NCBI GenBank assembly: GCA_026413225.1 | Contig: CM048591.1 | Span: 72,752,052-72,816,051 of the forward strand | Reading direction: 5' to 3' | Source of the DNA: Otis tarda | Taxonomy: Eukaryota; Chordata; Aves; Otidiformes; Otididae | Length of the DNA stretch: 64,000 bases | Made by a program: the position numbers and the translations under genes | Notes under the pieces: model-generated | Told to the model about the DNA's origin: nothing | What the model saw: only the letters and a program-made list of their open reading frames with translations | Database searches by the model: none | In this document: piece after piece, positions 12,456 through 24,641 of the stretch | Layout of the letters: each line of letters opens with the position of its first letter | Numbering within the stretch: position 1 is the stretch's first letter

Positions 12456-15400
12456 AGCTGCTGAAATAGTGCATTTCCTTGATAGGTCTCCACTTATTAA
12501 ATAACTGATCTCTGTAGCTGGGACTTAACCACAGCATCCTTCAGACTTGTGAAGCATTCAAGCTTCATTATCCAGCGTTCGTACCTGAACAGGACCATTC
12601 CTAACCAAGGTTTTGGAGCACATCTTGAGCTAATGAAAATTGCTTTGATTGCAGCTATTGTAAAAGCAAACTACATAAAATGGTCAATCTTACTTTCTTC
12701 AGCAAACATACACCTCTTGTTTATTTTAATTGGTGTCTCTTCTCTAACTGAATACCAAGTGGACCCACTGAAAATCAGCTTTCAGCTACCCAGTATTCCT
12801 CATCTTTACACATTTGGGGTTTATTTGGGATTTTACTCGTTAGCTATTCTTCTGATGTTAATTATGGCCTAGACTGTCACGAAATGCAAACAAAGCACTC
12901 ATTAGTGGATAAAACATGTATAAGTGTTTTATGTGTACAATTTGATTACATGTAGTGCATTGCTTAGAAGTCTACTCTAATTAGAGACTAGAAAATAGTT
13001 TGCATATTTTCCACCTACTTTTACAAGCTAAGATCCCATTGCCATCAATTTAGTTGTTCAAAATACTTGATTATGCTTTCTAATAACTTATCATGCAATT
13101 GTTGGGAGTAATCTACTCTGTCCTTCTGAAAAACTGGTCATGCATTCAATGGACAGAGCGAAAGCAGAGCACATCCAAGAATCCTGCCCATAGGAGAAGT
13201 TAAAATACATCTGTGGTTATGGCTACAGAGTTGGAGGTGGAGCAGCATGGCACCTTTTCAGAGTCCTGGGGTGACTAACGCTCTCAGCTGGGCTGAACTC
13301 ACAACTGCACAAGTGCATAGAACTAATATGTACCTCCCTGTGAGTATAATGTGGCCATAAAAAAAAAAGGTTCATTAATTATATATCATGTTAACACCTA
13401 TAATTGATCCAAATATCACTTAACAGGGTCATGTATCTATTTTCTTTTGCGACCAAATAAAATATCAAGTTATGCCTAGTTTTTATCTAAATTTGACACG
13501 GTGGCAGACTTTATGGACTGAAGTATACGTCTCATCTGAACTTTGAGAACTTTAATATTAATCTCATTTTCACTTCCACATGCAATGTAATTTTAATGAA
13601 GTTGGGCAACAACAGGGGAGCTGTTCTCCAGTTAATTTAAAATCTGAGCATTTATCTAGGTTAAAACCTAAGACTATGCAGCCACCTAGATTAAAATTAT
13701 CTGCACTGAATTTCAATGCTAATGATTTCAAATTCTGTTAATATTGATTCAACTGCTTTTTATTGGTTTCCCCTCCTCCCTTAGCACTCTAATTACAGAT
13801 TATTCATTTTTCATGTATTAGAATCCTACTCTCTGAGCTTAGTAGTTTCTCTCACATGTCACTCGGGGAAAAAACAATCTTCCTGGCAGGGGAGAAGGGA
13901 CAGAAATATATGAAGTAGACTATAGCTAGTGATGAAGTTAGCAGTTTTCCAAGCTAGTGCCAGATTCAGAGGATCCTGAGAGTGTCTCTAAACCTAGTTA
14001 TGTGTGTGTTTGTTTTGAGAAAGTAACTGAAACACACGCATTATTGTATCAGAAATATAAAAAAAAATAAAATGCAGGCAGATTTAAGGGGCTTTAAATA
14101 GATGAAGACTAAAGCTTATAAAATGAAATAAGTTATTTCATTTGATTGCTTAAAGGTATCATACCTGTAGCTGTCTTGAAACTAGATCTTTTATTTAATT
14201 TTAATTTTTTTTTCTCTGTGCCAATATCAGCGTCTTTTATCTTTCCACAAACATGTAGTATAACACATGTAGAATTTAGAAAAACTGTACATCTTAATTT
14301 AAAATCTAAAAATGCATATTTTTTCTTTCCTAATTACGGACATATACAAAATAAGAAAACAAAACCCAAAGGTCCTATGCATTGAAATGTGTTCTGATTA
14401 ATTTTTGGCACAACTTAAACATGCTTCATCCTTTCCTGCTGCTACCAAAGTAACGCTGAATCAGGAGACTACTGTTTCCAGATATTTTTAGTGGTGGGCA
14501 GCCTGTTAGGAAACAAACTTTACATGAAACACTGCCATCTTTTATTGTAGTAGATGATGTAGATGGGAAAGGTAGAGAAATTTTTGGTTTGAGACTTGCC
14601 TCATTAAAACACCAGGTTAATATGAAGAGTACTTTATTAAGTTTTAATGAGACTGAAAACCACAAGTAGCATATTTTTAATTGTTCAGTTCAGGGTAGTT
14701 TGAATCTCTTTTTCTAGTGCAGGAGAAATCTAGAACTCATTATGTCCCTGTCAAACTAAAAAATCAGCCGTTTGTCCTTGCTTATTCTTTCTAGTACTTT
14801 TGTCAAATTCTGCAGTTCACAAGTATGCAGGCTGTGCAGATGTGCATATATACATATATGTGTGCTGCAGATATTTCAGTGCCTTCGACTCATTTGTTTG
14901 GGTTTTCTTTGTTTGTTTTGTTGCTTGTTTTTGTCCCGATTGGCTCACTCCTGGTGATCTTCATTTCCATTAGAGCTTATTAGCTGCTGACATGCTGTTT
15001 CAGACAAGTCAAATTTGTAGTATAATATTGGTGTTTATTCTTCTCAAAACAATAGTTTTGAATTTCACTCTGAGAAAACGCTTAAACATTCATTTCAAAA
15101 GACATAATCGCTCAACTATTGTGGAAAAGAATAGCTTTTTCTGCAGTAGATAGCAGTTGCTTAAATATAACTAAGTGACTAACTTCCAAATTTTGTATAC
15201 ATGCACAGAAGAGCAACTTATCATATGGTAACCCACTCTAGCATCTGTGACTTTGCCATGGTTTTATATGAAATCTTTTCTTCCAGCATCATTGAAATTA
15301 GCAGTGAAGAGGCTTGGAGGTCATCTTTACAAACATCTTGAGTCCGTAATATTTAAAAAATCATGGTATTTTCACAATTAGCTTGAAATATAGAGAGCAG

Positions 15401-15749
15401 CTGAGCCACCTGTCTTTTCCTAAAAGTTTCCAAACTTCACTATGTGTCTGAAGCATGTTTGTAAGAGTCTTACAGTTCTCTAGCATACATAATAAGACGA
15501 ACCCCAAATGGACTTTTTTCTTTTAAGAGGGAAGATGCAGCTTGCAGGTGTCTACTGCAATATGGCACTAACCGTTCCTACACTGTGTTGGTAGGTATAA
15601 AACTTGTCCCATTATGACTTTGCCCACAATAGGAGGATTTGAACTTCAGCTTTTGTTAAAACATATTAATCGGATACATGTCATTTTTGGTCTAAATGAT
15701 CAGTAAACAAAATACCTATAGTTTGTAGGACACCTAACCTCTGCTATAC
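12456..15749. other. Unassigned AT-rich non-coding DNA with TAATTA-type motifs
   Basis: No gene or recognised repeat is present. Homeodomain-type TAATTA cores occur, including the 12-bp palindrome CTCTAATTAGAG at 12975-12986. The longest open frame, 107 codons at 12549-12872 (plus), is hydrophobic because the sequence is T-rich, and it matches nothing I know. An alternating purine-pyrimidine tract (TGCATATATACATATATGTG) lies near 14842-14861. Confidence 0.5.
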
Positions 15750-15813
15750 AACATACCGTAAATGTAACGTACCGCAGTTGAACATACTGTAAATGTATCA
15801 TAAATGTATCGTG
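15750..15813 (+). repeat. Short degenerate tandem repeat with CGTAAATGTA-like core
   Basis: AACATACCGTAAATGTA at 15750-15766 recurs 31 bp later at 15781-15797 with one substitution. It is followed by a third, partial core (CATAAATGTATCGT). It looks like a local duplication and has no recognised function. Confidence 0.7.
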
Positions 15814-17641
15814 CTCAATCTTCTGAATAGTTTGTGAGTTTGCTTGTCTAGTTTTTTTCACTCTTCCTGGGAGAAGGTTGTTCTGCAAGCTTATACCACT
15901 GAGGAACCCTGTTCTAACAATCAAGGTAGAATTACAGCTGGTTTATATTGCTTATTCTTTAGCTTAAAGCGTTTTTCTTTTTGTCTAGCATATACTTCAT
16001 GCATGTACTTATGGGCAGGAATCGTATTTTTTTTTTTTAAGACTTCATTTATTTTTGTTGAATACATGATCATATGAAAAAAAAATTACATCTTGTTAAT
16101 TTTCTTGGAACATTCTGACCACACTTGAGATATTGCAGTTCCTGTTCACCTAGTTCTCCCTTTTATCTCCAGGCCTACAATGAGTTAAAAAATATCACAA
16201 CTTTCTCATATTGAAATCACAAGCTTGTACTTTAAGCACTTCATCTTAGTTGGTGTCAGCAGTTGAAGTTAAATAAGAAGGGTAGATTTGAGCACTGCTG
16301 TTGAGTGATGAGAAAACAAATTTCAAAATTATTTAACTATACAGTAGAAATAAAATAAAATGTAATATATTTGCAGTAAACTGATCTGGTTATAATGCTA
16401 TGCTTTAACACAGCTAACAGAAAGAAAATTAACAGGAAGATCTATGTTTCTGTTACAATAAAGAGAAATTGAGAGAGGTCTATCAAGGAAAATAACAATA
16501 TATATAAGTCTGTAATACTGTGAAGTTTTTTAAAAAATGTTTATAGCCCCAGGATATGGATATGCATAAGACTCAAGACTGAGCTTGATAGATTGCAAAG
16601 TGGGAAACTTGCAAAGTTTTAATTGCACTCCTGTGATTGAAGATCCTGGATATAGTTTTATTATGCAGGAGCATTTGATTTTTTAACATTTATTATTTTC
16701 ATGTGTATTACTAAAATCACTGGGTTTCCCTCTTTGCTGTTTATAAAAACATTTGTTTGAAACATTGCACTAGAATGTGACACACATGTAGCTGACTCTC
16801 AGAAGGCTTGTAACGTTTATGGAATGGTTTTGCAGTTTAGAAATTGCTTTATCCCTGCACTTGTTTATAGTTATGAGACAAAATTATCCGATGGCAGAGA
16901 ACTGCACATCCAATAGTTCGAGTCGTTTCAGCACAGCAGTAAAAGAGTTTAGTGAGTGTAAAACATCCAGTTCTGTCAGAGCAGAATATCATGTGCCTGC
17001 TGTCTGCTGCTCATTGCCAATCTATCACTGCAGTGCTGCTCTCTTCCCAGCTGCTTACACTGCAATAGCGTCTGGAGGCATCACTGGAAACCGATACTCT
17101 GTAGTGAATTTGGAAATCACTGGACGAATTCAAATAAGAGAAATCCATGGAAGGCTACTAAATACAAAGGTACCCTCTCTGGCTCTGAAAGTTTGTGGCT
17201 ATCATTTCACCACTCTCACATTCTCCACTCTGCATCTGCTGAGACATATGTGCAGGGCGTGATGGTCTGGCCATGTGTGTCTGCTCTTAGAGGAAGAGTG
17301 CTTGGAGAAAAAACATCCTTCAAGGCTGGATTTCCAGGTACAGAAGGAGAACAGTGCTCCCATTCCGCAGCAGCATTTGCTCTGTTCACTGATGGAGGGA
17401 GCCAGGTCCCATCCTGACAGGAGAAGATTCAACTCTTCTTCACACTCACGCTAAAGAAATATTGTGTCTTTGGATATATATTTAGAAATGGGTCTTAAGA
17501 CTTTATTCTGATGGCATTTCACACTAAAAACACCTCCTTGAAACAGGACACCCTTCCTGGGTGGGATCCCATTCAGATGGGGGATTTCTCGGTCTGTTCT
17601 TTCGATCTTTTTATTTCTGTGTAAGGTGCCCCGTACCGAGG
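15814..17641. other. Unassigned non-coding DNA
   Basis: No gene or repeat was recognised. The longest open frame is 147 codons at 16819-17262 (plus), without similarity to any family I know. The last ~100 bases flank the LTR that starts at 17642. They could instead be the beginning of an internal retroviral region, but I see no convincing primer-binding site. Confidence 0.5.
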
Positions 17642-17644
17642 TGT

Positions 17645-17676
17645 CGTAGTTCAGCCCCGATCGGGACCAGACTACG
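17645..17676. repeat. Inverted repeat at the LTR end
   Basis: CGTAGT (17645-17650) pairs with ACTACG (17671-17676). At the centre is the perfect 10-bp palindrome CCCGATCGGG (17656-17665), flanked by unpaired TCAGC and ACCAG segments. It lies at the U5 end of the minus-strand LTR. Confidence 0.75.
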
Positions 17677-17824
17677 CAGTCTCTCTCTCACTCCCCCCAC
17701 CCTCCGAGAGAATAGGAGGAGACGATATAGGAAAAACGGCTCAAGGTTTGAGATAAGGACGGGGAGAAATTCCTTAAAGTTACCGTTACAGGCGAAACAG
17801 ACTCCACTTGGGGAAAACTATTCA

Positions 17825-17830
17825 TTTATT
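17825..17830 (-). promoter_or_regulatory. Candidate LTR polyadenylation signal (AATAAA)
   Basis: The minus strand reads AATAAA about 180 bp before the LTR's 3' end, a plausible R/U5 position. Its use is inferred from position only. Confidence 0.4.
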
Positions 17831-18036
17831 TCTAAAATTAGCAGGAGAATGAGACAGGGAACAAGATAACCTCCCCCCACCCCTCCTTCTTCCCGGGCTT
17901 AACATTATCTATACTACCTCCCCTCCAGAGCGGCACAGGGGGGCCAAAAAGGGAATGGGGGTCGCCGTCAGTTCATCATGCGTTGTTAAATGCCGTTGTA
18001 TCATCATCGGGGGAAGAACTCCTCGCATTCCTCCTC

Positions 18037-18300
18037 TGCTCCAGCGTGGGGTCCCTCCCATGGGCCACAGTCCTTCGTGAAATTACTCCGGCGTGGGTCA
18101 TCTCTTCCATGGGGTGCAGTCCCTCCAGAACAGCTGTCCCAGCGGGCCCTCCACGGGCCACAGCCTCCTTCAGGCATCCACCTGCTCCAGCGTGGGGTCC
18201 TCCATGGGCTGCAGGTGGATCTCTGCCCCTCTGTGGACCTCCATGGACTGCAGGGGGACAACCCGCTCCACCATGGTCTTCACCACGAGTTGCAGAGGAA
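18037..18300. repeat. Degenerate tandem array of ~45-50-bp units within the LTR
   Basis: Successive units share a pattern like CTCCAGCGTGGGGTCC followed by CATGGGCTGCAG or CACGGGCCACAG. On the plus strand, units begin near 18039, 18090, 18139 and 18183, with weaker ones near 18232 and 18265. Spacing is about 45-50 bp and the units have diverged substantially. Similar arrays occur in avian interspersed LTR-type repeats as I recall them, so the array is part of the element and not a host minisatellite. Confidence 0.75.
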
Positions 18301-18759
18301 TCTTGGCCAGGAGCCGCATTACTCCTCCCCTCCTTCTTCACTGACCTTGGCGTCTGCAGCCGTTCCTTACAACAGGCTGGCAGACGCCTCTCAGGATCCT
18401 TTTTACATCTCGTTCACTTCTCATCTCCTCTCCGCTCCTTGCAGCCAGGCTGGGCCAAGTTGGGCCCAGTCGGCTGCCCGGCGGGAGGCCAGAGGGTGAG
18501 GCCTGCAAGGCCCACCTCTCTGCCCCCCGCTCAGCTGCTTCACATCTCTCCTTCTTTTTTTTTTCCTGTTTTCCCTTTCTTAAATACGTTATCGCAGAGG
18601 TGTTATCACGGGACGTTCTGCTACCAATTGGCTTGGCCTTGGCCAGCAGCAGGTCTGCCCTAGGCTCAGCCGAGTCCACTGAACAAAGGGGAGCGACTTC
18701 TAGCAGTTTCCTACAGAAGCTACCACCTTAGGCCCCCCCTCACTAACAAAACCAGAACA

Positions 18760-21700
18760 TGAGGGCTGGAGACATTGCTATGAAGACCAAGTGCAACCAC
18801 CTTATAACTCACTGATTAGAAGATGAGTATGGTCTTATCTCCATACACAGCAATTGAGATTAGTCTTTCAGAATATGGGGTGAAAGGTTTGGTCCCAGGA
18901 TCCCCTGGGAGAGTGGGCAACACCCTGCTCCTGTAAATCAAACTCACACCAGAATTCTCAAAATATCTCAGAGGCAACATTTTTTCCTGCTGTCTGTTCC
19001 AGTAATTTACTAACCGATAACTGACGTCTTTGGGATCTGACACTTCTCATAGTTGTCTCAAACTAAGGTATCTACTTTGAAGTGTGTGTGCTACAGAGAG
19101 TTTCAGTTTGGGGAATCTCACCCATGTCTTTAACTCCAGGTGCTCGGTAGATGTCTTTTTAAGCATTTTAATTTCCTATTTCCCTTTGGCCCTACTTTAC
19201 AGATTGAACTATTTTTTTTAAATGTCAAGCTTAGCAACTGCTCAATTTTCCTGTTCCGTCTTCAAATATTCTGCGTTTTTTTACTTTTTGTTTTGTTTCG
19301 TTTTGTTTTGTTTTTTAAATGCAGCACAACTGCACTAGGCTCCCTGTAGAGACTGGGGGTGGGGGTGGGTTGTTAGGTCCTTCTTAGCCTCCAGATTGCA
19401 TCTAGACGGCTTCTTTCGGCATTTCTTGGTTCTTTTTTCACCAATTGCTTCCTTTTTATGTAGCTTGCTTTTGCAAAAGGGAACATCTTTCTCAGATTCG
19501 TTTGACCTGCTCTCCTGCTATGATAATAAACCTGCCCAGCTCCGGTTGCTAGTACAGAGAAACTCTCCTCTAGTGTCTTGAACAGGGTCGCACAAACCAC
19601 TACAGATCAAATTCAGAATGACATTTTTAAGGAGAAGACAAAGCTGCCGTTCTGAATAGTGTTTAGAGAATGCAAGAATTCTCTTTACGTCTCACCTTCA
19701 GGTGTTGACACATTCTTTCCATAGATAGCTGAAATCTCCCACCTCTACTACCTGATATAATTTGGACTTAATAATTGCCATGACTCTGATCACAGGATCA
19801 ATATGATCTTAGTACTTAACGTGGGGACATCCACCCACAAGGATTACATTGTGGGCTGCTTCTGTGATGTTTTTAAATTTAATGTAATTCTTCCTCAGGC
19901 AGCATTACTGAGCATCTTCATCCTATTACTCACACAAAGTTCATTGCCAAGTAACACTATCCCACTGATCCTATTTCCATGAAGCATCTCAAGTGCTTAT
20001 TATTGGCAGGGTTATCATGTCATGCAAAATATTGCAGTTCCTCTGCTTTTGTGTTTTATCTCAGGAAGTCTGCCAGCTTTATTTCCAACACAACGTCACT
20101 TTGCAGTTTTCCCTGATGTCCAGTCCTAGTGATCATGGATTCCCACTGTTGCCCTCTGCTTCTCTTTGAATATAAAATGGCCTTCACTGCTCCAGGAGCT
20201 TCTTCAGACCTTGCATGTGACATCCACTAAAGAGTGGGACACATACAAGATACTAGGCTTTTCTTTCCTAGCAGATACTTCTCTTTTCTAGTGACTTACA
20301 TCCTGCCTTGTAGCACAAGGAGTGCTGCAGCAAGATAACATCTCCATAAGTCTACTCTGTGAACCTCTGCTTCTCTCTGTTACTCCATCTCAGCCACTCT
20401 GATGTCAGAAGAACAAACCCGTCCTCTCACTGAGTACCTGCATATTAGGCCTGCTGCCTGGTCAAACAACACTTTTAACTTTATACTACTGTCTTGGTGA
20501 CCCCCTCCCACACTTTTGAGAGACCTCAAACATCATTCTGAGCTTAAACACTGTGGCAGTTTTAGTGGGTCTAGCTTTTAACTTTCTCCTCTGGAGGAGA
20601 GGTTAAGATTATTCTCCTCTTCCTCTGCTCTATCATTATTAAGATAACCAGCAACGAATGAGAACAACCCGAAGATATGGTGGATGTGGCTGCTGTTCTC
20701 AAAACCATCCCTGGTACAAAATCTCTCACTTTTGAGCTACCATCTTTTGTCTTGGTGGTTCTGGGCACTCTCTGTTCACTACTTAGGATAGCAGCTTCAC
20801 CTTGCCCAGCCTGATCCCTCCGCAGCTGCTCAACTCTTACAGCCCCAGCAAGCTCCCAGCCACCCACCCTGAGCAACCAGTCATCATCAACTAAATGGTC
20901 ACAGCAGGCAACGCCTGCACACAGTTTTCTGCTTTCCAGATCTTGCTCTTCTTCCTTCTGACCTCTGCAAGCAAAACTCCCATGGGATCTCTCTTGCTTG
21001 CAGCCAGAGAAGTAGAGTTTTAGTAAGAGTTTCTCAGTAACAGGCAGAGGATTTTTGGTTGTTGTTGTTGCTATTCAGCTTTAAAATGGATAGGTTCTAA
21101 AATTTCCTACCTTTATTTACAGCAGTTCCACATTTGGAGTTTGGTTCAGCTCAACAATTACCTCATCAGACACTGGCTCAACTGCTTTGCTAATTAAAGG
21201 CTTCAGGAAGAGGCACCACTGAGACCAAAGAGGCTACTGCAAGGTAAAGGTCATCTTGTAAAACTGGAGGATGGCTAGAGAGTGTTTGATTTACTTTAAT
21301 AGCTACACTTTTAAAATAGATGTGTACCTTTACTACTGCCTTTATAAAGGTCTCCTTTGTCAACATCTGCCAATATTCAGTGACAGGTAAAATTTTTTGA
21401 TGTAATAAATTCAAATGATAAAATCCAAGGACTGGCGGGTGAAACCAGACACAGGTTCACACATCAGTGAGTCATTGCCTATGTATTTATGAGATTATCT
21501 GTCAATAGTTACCTAAACAGAATAATTGGTGAGGGCAAAAGAAACATCATGCAAATATCCAGAAGGTAACGGGTGATATTGCTGGTGTTCCTGCAATTAA
21601 CTCATATTCACTGTGCAAAAGCCTAATTATTAAACAAGTAAATGTGAAAAATCAACCCCTCTAGGTTCAAATGGAAATGCATTTTCTGTTCCCATTGTAG

Positions 21701-23837
21701 AAGTATAGGAAAGTAGATTTCAATTTAAAATCACAAAAGTTAAAGCTTTAAAACAATCTAAAGGAACTGAAAGTTGAGTAGTTTATCATCTAGTGCTCTC
21801 ACACAAATTGAAAAGCAATATAAAATGAAAAATGGAGCTTATATATTAATGTGAGAATAAATCATAAAAATGAAGATGTTAATATTAATAATATTCTAAG
21901 GTACATGACAGAATTATCATGTATTCCTGTGCCATAAAATCTTTTGTGAACTTCAAATATATCATGCTGGTGTGCATTTCAATTTCTTCAGTAAGAGAAA
22001 AGTTTAACATAAGACCGAAGAAAAATGAAGTCTTTGAGGTCATCAATAGACTTTAGACAGATAAAAATGTAAATTGTTGGGTTTGGCCTAACTAATCCCA
22101 AAGTACAAATTATTTCTATATCACACCATTTTTTTAGGCTGTAACAACATTCATCAATATTTATTATAGTTCAGGTATTAACATAAGCCTTTATTACTCA
22201 CTATCAATATTAATGCCTTGATATCTATTTGGAAGGAAGAGAAGAACAAAAGTAACATTTCAACCATCAATGAATTACAAGAAAATAATGTTAAAATAGG
22301 GGTAAGAGTCCAAAAAGTGTAGCTCTGTAAGTTCCTCTTAAAAATACGCCAAGGAAACTGTTGTTTACCACAGGCCAGCAGAACAGCACTGACTCCTGCA
22401 CTGCGTGTCTCCAGCCGTGGCTGATCATAAAAAATCATCTCCTGTTCCTGGACTAACAGGGCAAAGCAGGAGCACAGAAAACCCAGTGAAGCCACTTTGA
22501 CCATGCCACCAAATGGGAGACTGTGGGTTAATTATTCTTTGCAATCTTGTAGAAAAAAAGGGCCAAAGTTTTGGCTCACTCAAAAAAAAAAAAAAAACAG
22601 TGCACTGCTTCTGATAATGAGAACACCTGCAGAGTTTTAATATTGCTTGGGTATTTGAGGATTCCCAGACTATTTTCTAATTTTCTTCTGCAGTTTCAGT
22701 GGGGAGCACAGATAGCGCAGACTCAAGAAAGGAAAAGCAACCCCTCACAGATTCTGTCTTTGTCACGCTTAAATCTCTCCTGCTAGGCTCTGTAGGGAAT
22801 TGATTGCATTTTCTTCTGTTTGGTGTTGCATCACATTCTATAACTCCTCATCCTACTGCAGTAGACTGCAGCCAAAACAGTTCTGTGACGTGGGGAAAAG
22901 GGGAATCAAGAGGTGGAGAGAAACTTTTTTTTTTTCCCTAGTGTTTAATCTTTTTTTAGCCTTCACTGGCTGGCAGCACTCAAAAATAGTTGACTAGACT
23001 ATAAGGCATTCTTAGAAAGGAACAGAGAAGACAATAGAAAACATTATTAGACAGCTGAATAAATATGTGATGTTTTTTTGGGTATAATACGCAGTTCTTG
23101 TCCCAACATCTCAGGCAGGTTATAGTAGAACTACAAAGGGAACACAAAAGGATTTCAAGAATTTTTAGAGGTACAAAAACATGTTGCAAAAACCAAAATT
23201 TAAACAAATTTTTTAAAGTTGAATTTGTTTGGTGTCTTCAACCTGGAAGAGTAATGACTGAAGCAAGAAATGGTAGAAGTCCATGACATTTATAAAAATA
23301 ATAGAGAAACTGTATATCCTGTGTCTTGTCTTGTAAACAGAAGTTAAGAAACATCAAATTGTTATTAGGCAGCAGAAATAAGAAACAGCTTGCACATATT
23401 TTGTAATTCAGCTCTGAAATGCACGGCATGGCACATTGCTGATGACAAGAGATGTCATGGGTTCAAAAAGTAAATAGACAAGTTACTGCGGGAATGATTC
23501 TGTATGAACGTTCACAGTAGTTATTTCATGTAATCTCCAGGTCAGGAAGGCAATAGACTGCAAGAATATTGTGCACAGGTTGTACAAACTACCATTTGAA
23601 AACCTTTTCCCAATGTGGGTGTCAAAAAGGACAAATTCTTCCATCATCTGAAACAATGAGTGATCTAAAAGAAAGTGTAAAATTCAGAAATAAATTTTAT
23701 GTATATATCCGTCCTGAAATACTGAAGTTTCACTTTATTTGCTTATGTTCGTTTACCTGTCAGGAAACAGTCGGACCTCAGCTGTGAAGAGGACATGCAC
23801 AGGGCCATTGTTTCAAAAAGACTAGTTCAATGTTTCA
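18760..23837. other. Unassigned non-coding DNA
   Basis: No gene was recognised. A (TTTTG)n-type low-complexity tract lies at 19285-19316 and a 14- to 15-base A tract near 22582-22596. Open frames of 101-108 codons (minus, 20571-20876 and 22178-22504) have no recognisable product. Confidence 0.55.
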
Positions 23838-24380
23838 CAACCTGGGAGTCCTGTGTGGTTTCACTCAAGATGCATATAGAGAGATTATGCCCCCAACGTA
23901 AGAAGGATGTGGAACTGTTTGCGCGAGTCCAGAAGAGGCCACGAAGATGATCAGAGGGCTGGAGCACCTCTCCTGTGAGGACAGGCTGAGAGAGTTGGGG
24001 CTGTTCAGCCTGGAGAAGAGAAGACTCCGGGGACACCTTATAGCGGTCTTCCAGTACCTCAAGGGGGCCTACAGGGGAGAAACTCTTCAGTAGGGCCTGT
24101 TGTGAAAGGACAAAGGGTAATGGTTTTAAAACAGAAGGAAGTAGATTCAGACTTGATATAAGGAAGAAATTTTTTACACTGAGGGTGGTGGAACACTGGC
24201 CCAGGTTGCCCAGAGAGGAGTTGGACGCCCTATCCCTGGAAACACTCAAGGCCAGACAGGACAGGGCTCTGAGCAGCCTGATGTGGCTGGAGATGTCCCT
24301 GCTCCTTGCAGGGAGTTGGACTAGATGACCTTTAAAGGTCCCTTCCAACTCCAACCTTTCTATGATTTTATCATGCCATG
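23838..24380 (+). mobile_element. CR1 LINE fragment, 5'-truncated, plus strand
   Basis: This is a sense CR1 3' fragment. From about 23887 it follows the standard C-terminal ORF2 and tail sequence: CCCCCAACGTAAGAAGGATG, then GGGCTGGAGCACCTCTCCTG, then GAGAGAGTTGGGGCTGTTCAG. The 3' tail (GGTCCCTTCCAAC) is followed by a decayed octamer end (TTTCTATGATTTTATCATG). The 5' edge near 23838 is ragged: CCTGGGAGTCCTGTG resembles the HLEYC-coding segment but is followed by unrelated bases before CR1 similarity resumes. No long sense frame survives. The 175-codon open frame at 23827-24354 on the minus strand is antisense to the element. Confidence 0.94.
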
Positions 24381-24641
24381 ATTAATCTGAGGTGAAAGTA
24401 CTACATGTCTTGGCATCGATATGTTAATATAGAGATATTCAATTCCCTTTCTGAAGAGTGTGAACCTGCCTTAGCTAGAGACGTAATATTTAAGAGAAAA
24501 AAGGGAGACATTTCCAGGACAGTGTAATTGTTTGTTTGAATTATATTATCTTCTATAATGAGCAATTTTCATTCCTTCATTTTTTAGTTTCTCATAGATC
24601 ATCAGGATAACACAAAATCATGCTGCTGGCAGGTTACCATG
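24381..24641. other. Spacer between tail-to-tail CR1 copies
   Basis: About 260 bp of AT-rich sequence separates the 3' ends of two oppositely oriented CR1 fragments. Nothing else was recognised. Confidence 0.6.

Larger units (their letters stand above)
17642..18759 (-). mobile_element. Endogenous retrovirus LTR (ERVL-like), minus strand, probably solo
   Basis: Read on the minus strand, the element begins TGTTCTGGTTTTGTTAG at 18759 and ends CTGAACTACGACA at 17642, which gives canonical TG...CA termini and a length of 1118 bp. The U5-like end (GGGGGGAGTGAGAG, CTGCGT, GGGGCTGAACTACGACA) parallels the end of the LTR at 27578-28181 (AGCTGCGTGG, GGGGTTAAACTATGACA), supporting one broad LTR class. 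On the minus strand there is an AATAAA at 17825-17830 and a TATA-like GTATTTAAG at 18580-18588. The flanking pentamers are CGAGG (17637-17641) and TGAGG (18760-18764). They differ by one C/T at a CpG, as expected of a decayed 5-bp target-site duplication. No internal gag/pol sequence is adjacent, so it is probably a solo LTR left by recombination. Open frames of up to 226 codons inside it are by-products of its GC content. Confidence 0.75.

Noticed and set aside
12549-12872. 107-codon frame that looks like a membrane protein
   Set aside because: The hydrophobicity follows from T-rich codons, and no known family is evident.
16819-17262. 147-codon open frame outside repeats
   Set aside because: The translation is not recognisable and shows no splice or conservation evidence that I can read.
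17540-17641. Possible internal retroviral leader or primer-binding site next to the minus-strand LTR
   Set aside because: No tRNA-complementary TGG-type site is convincing, and the flanking CGAGG/TGAGG pair favours a solo LTR.
17976-18679. Overlapping open frames of up to 226 codons on both strands
   Set aside because: They fall in the GC-rich LTR tandem array, where few AT-rich stop codons occur. Translations are low-complexity, repeat-derived sequence.
23827-24354. Minus-strand 175-codon open frame
   Set aside because: It is antisense to a plus-strand CR1 tail.
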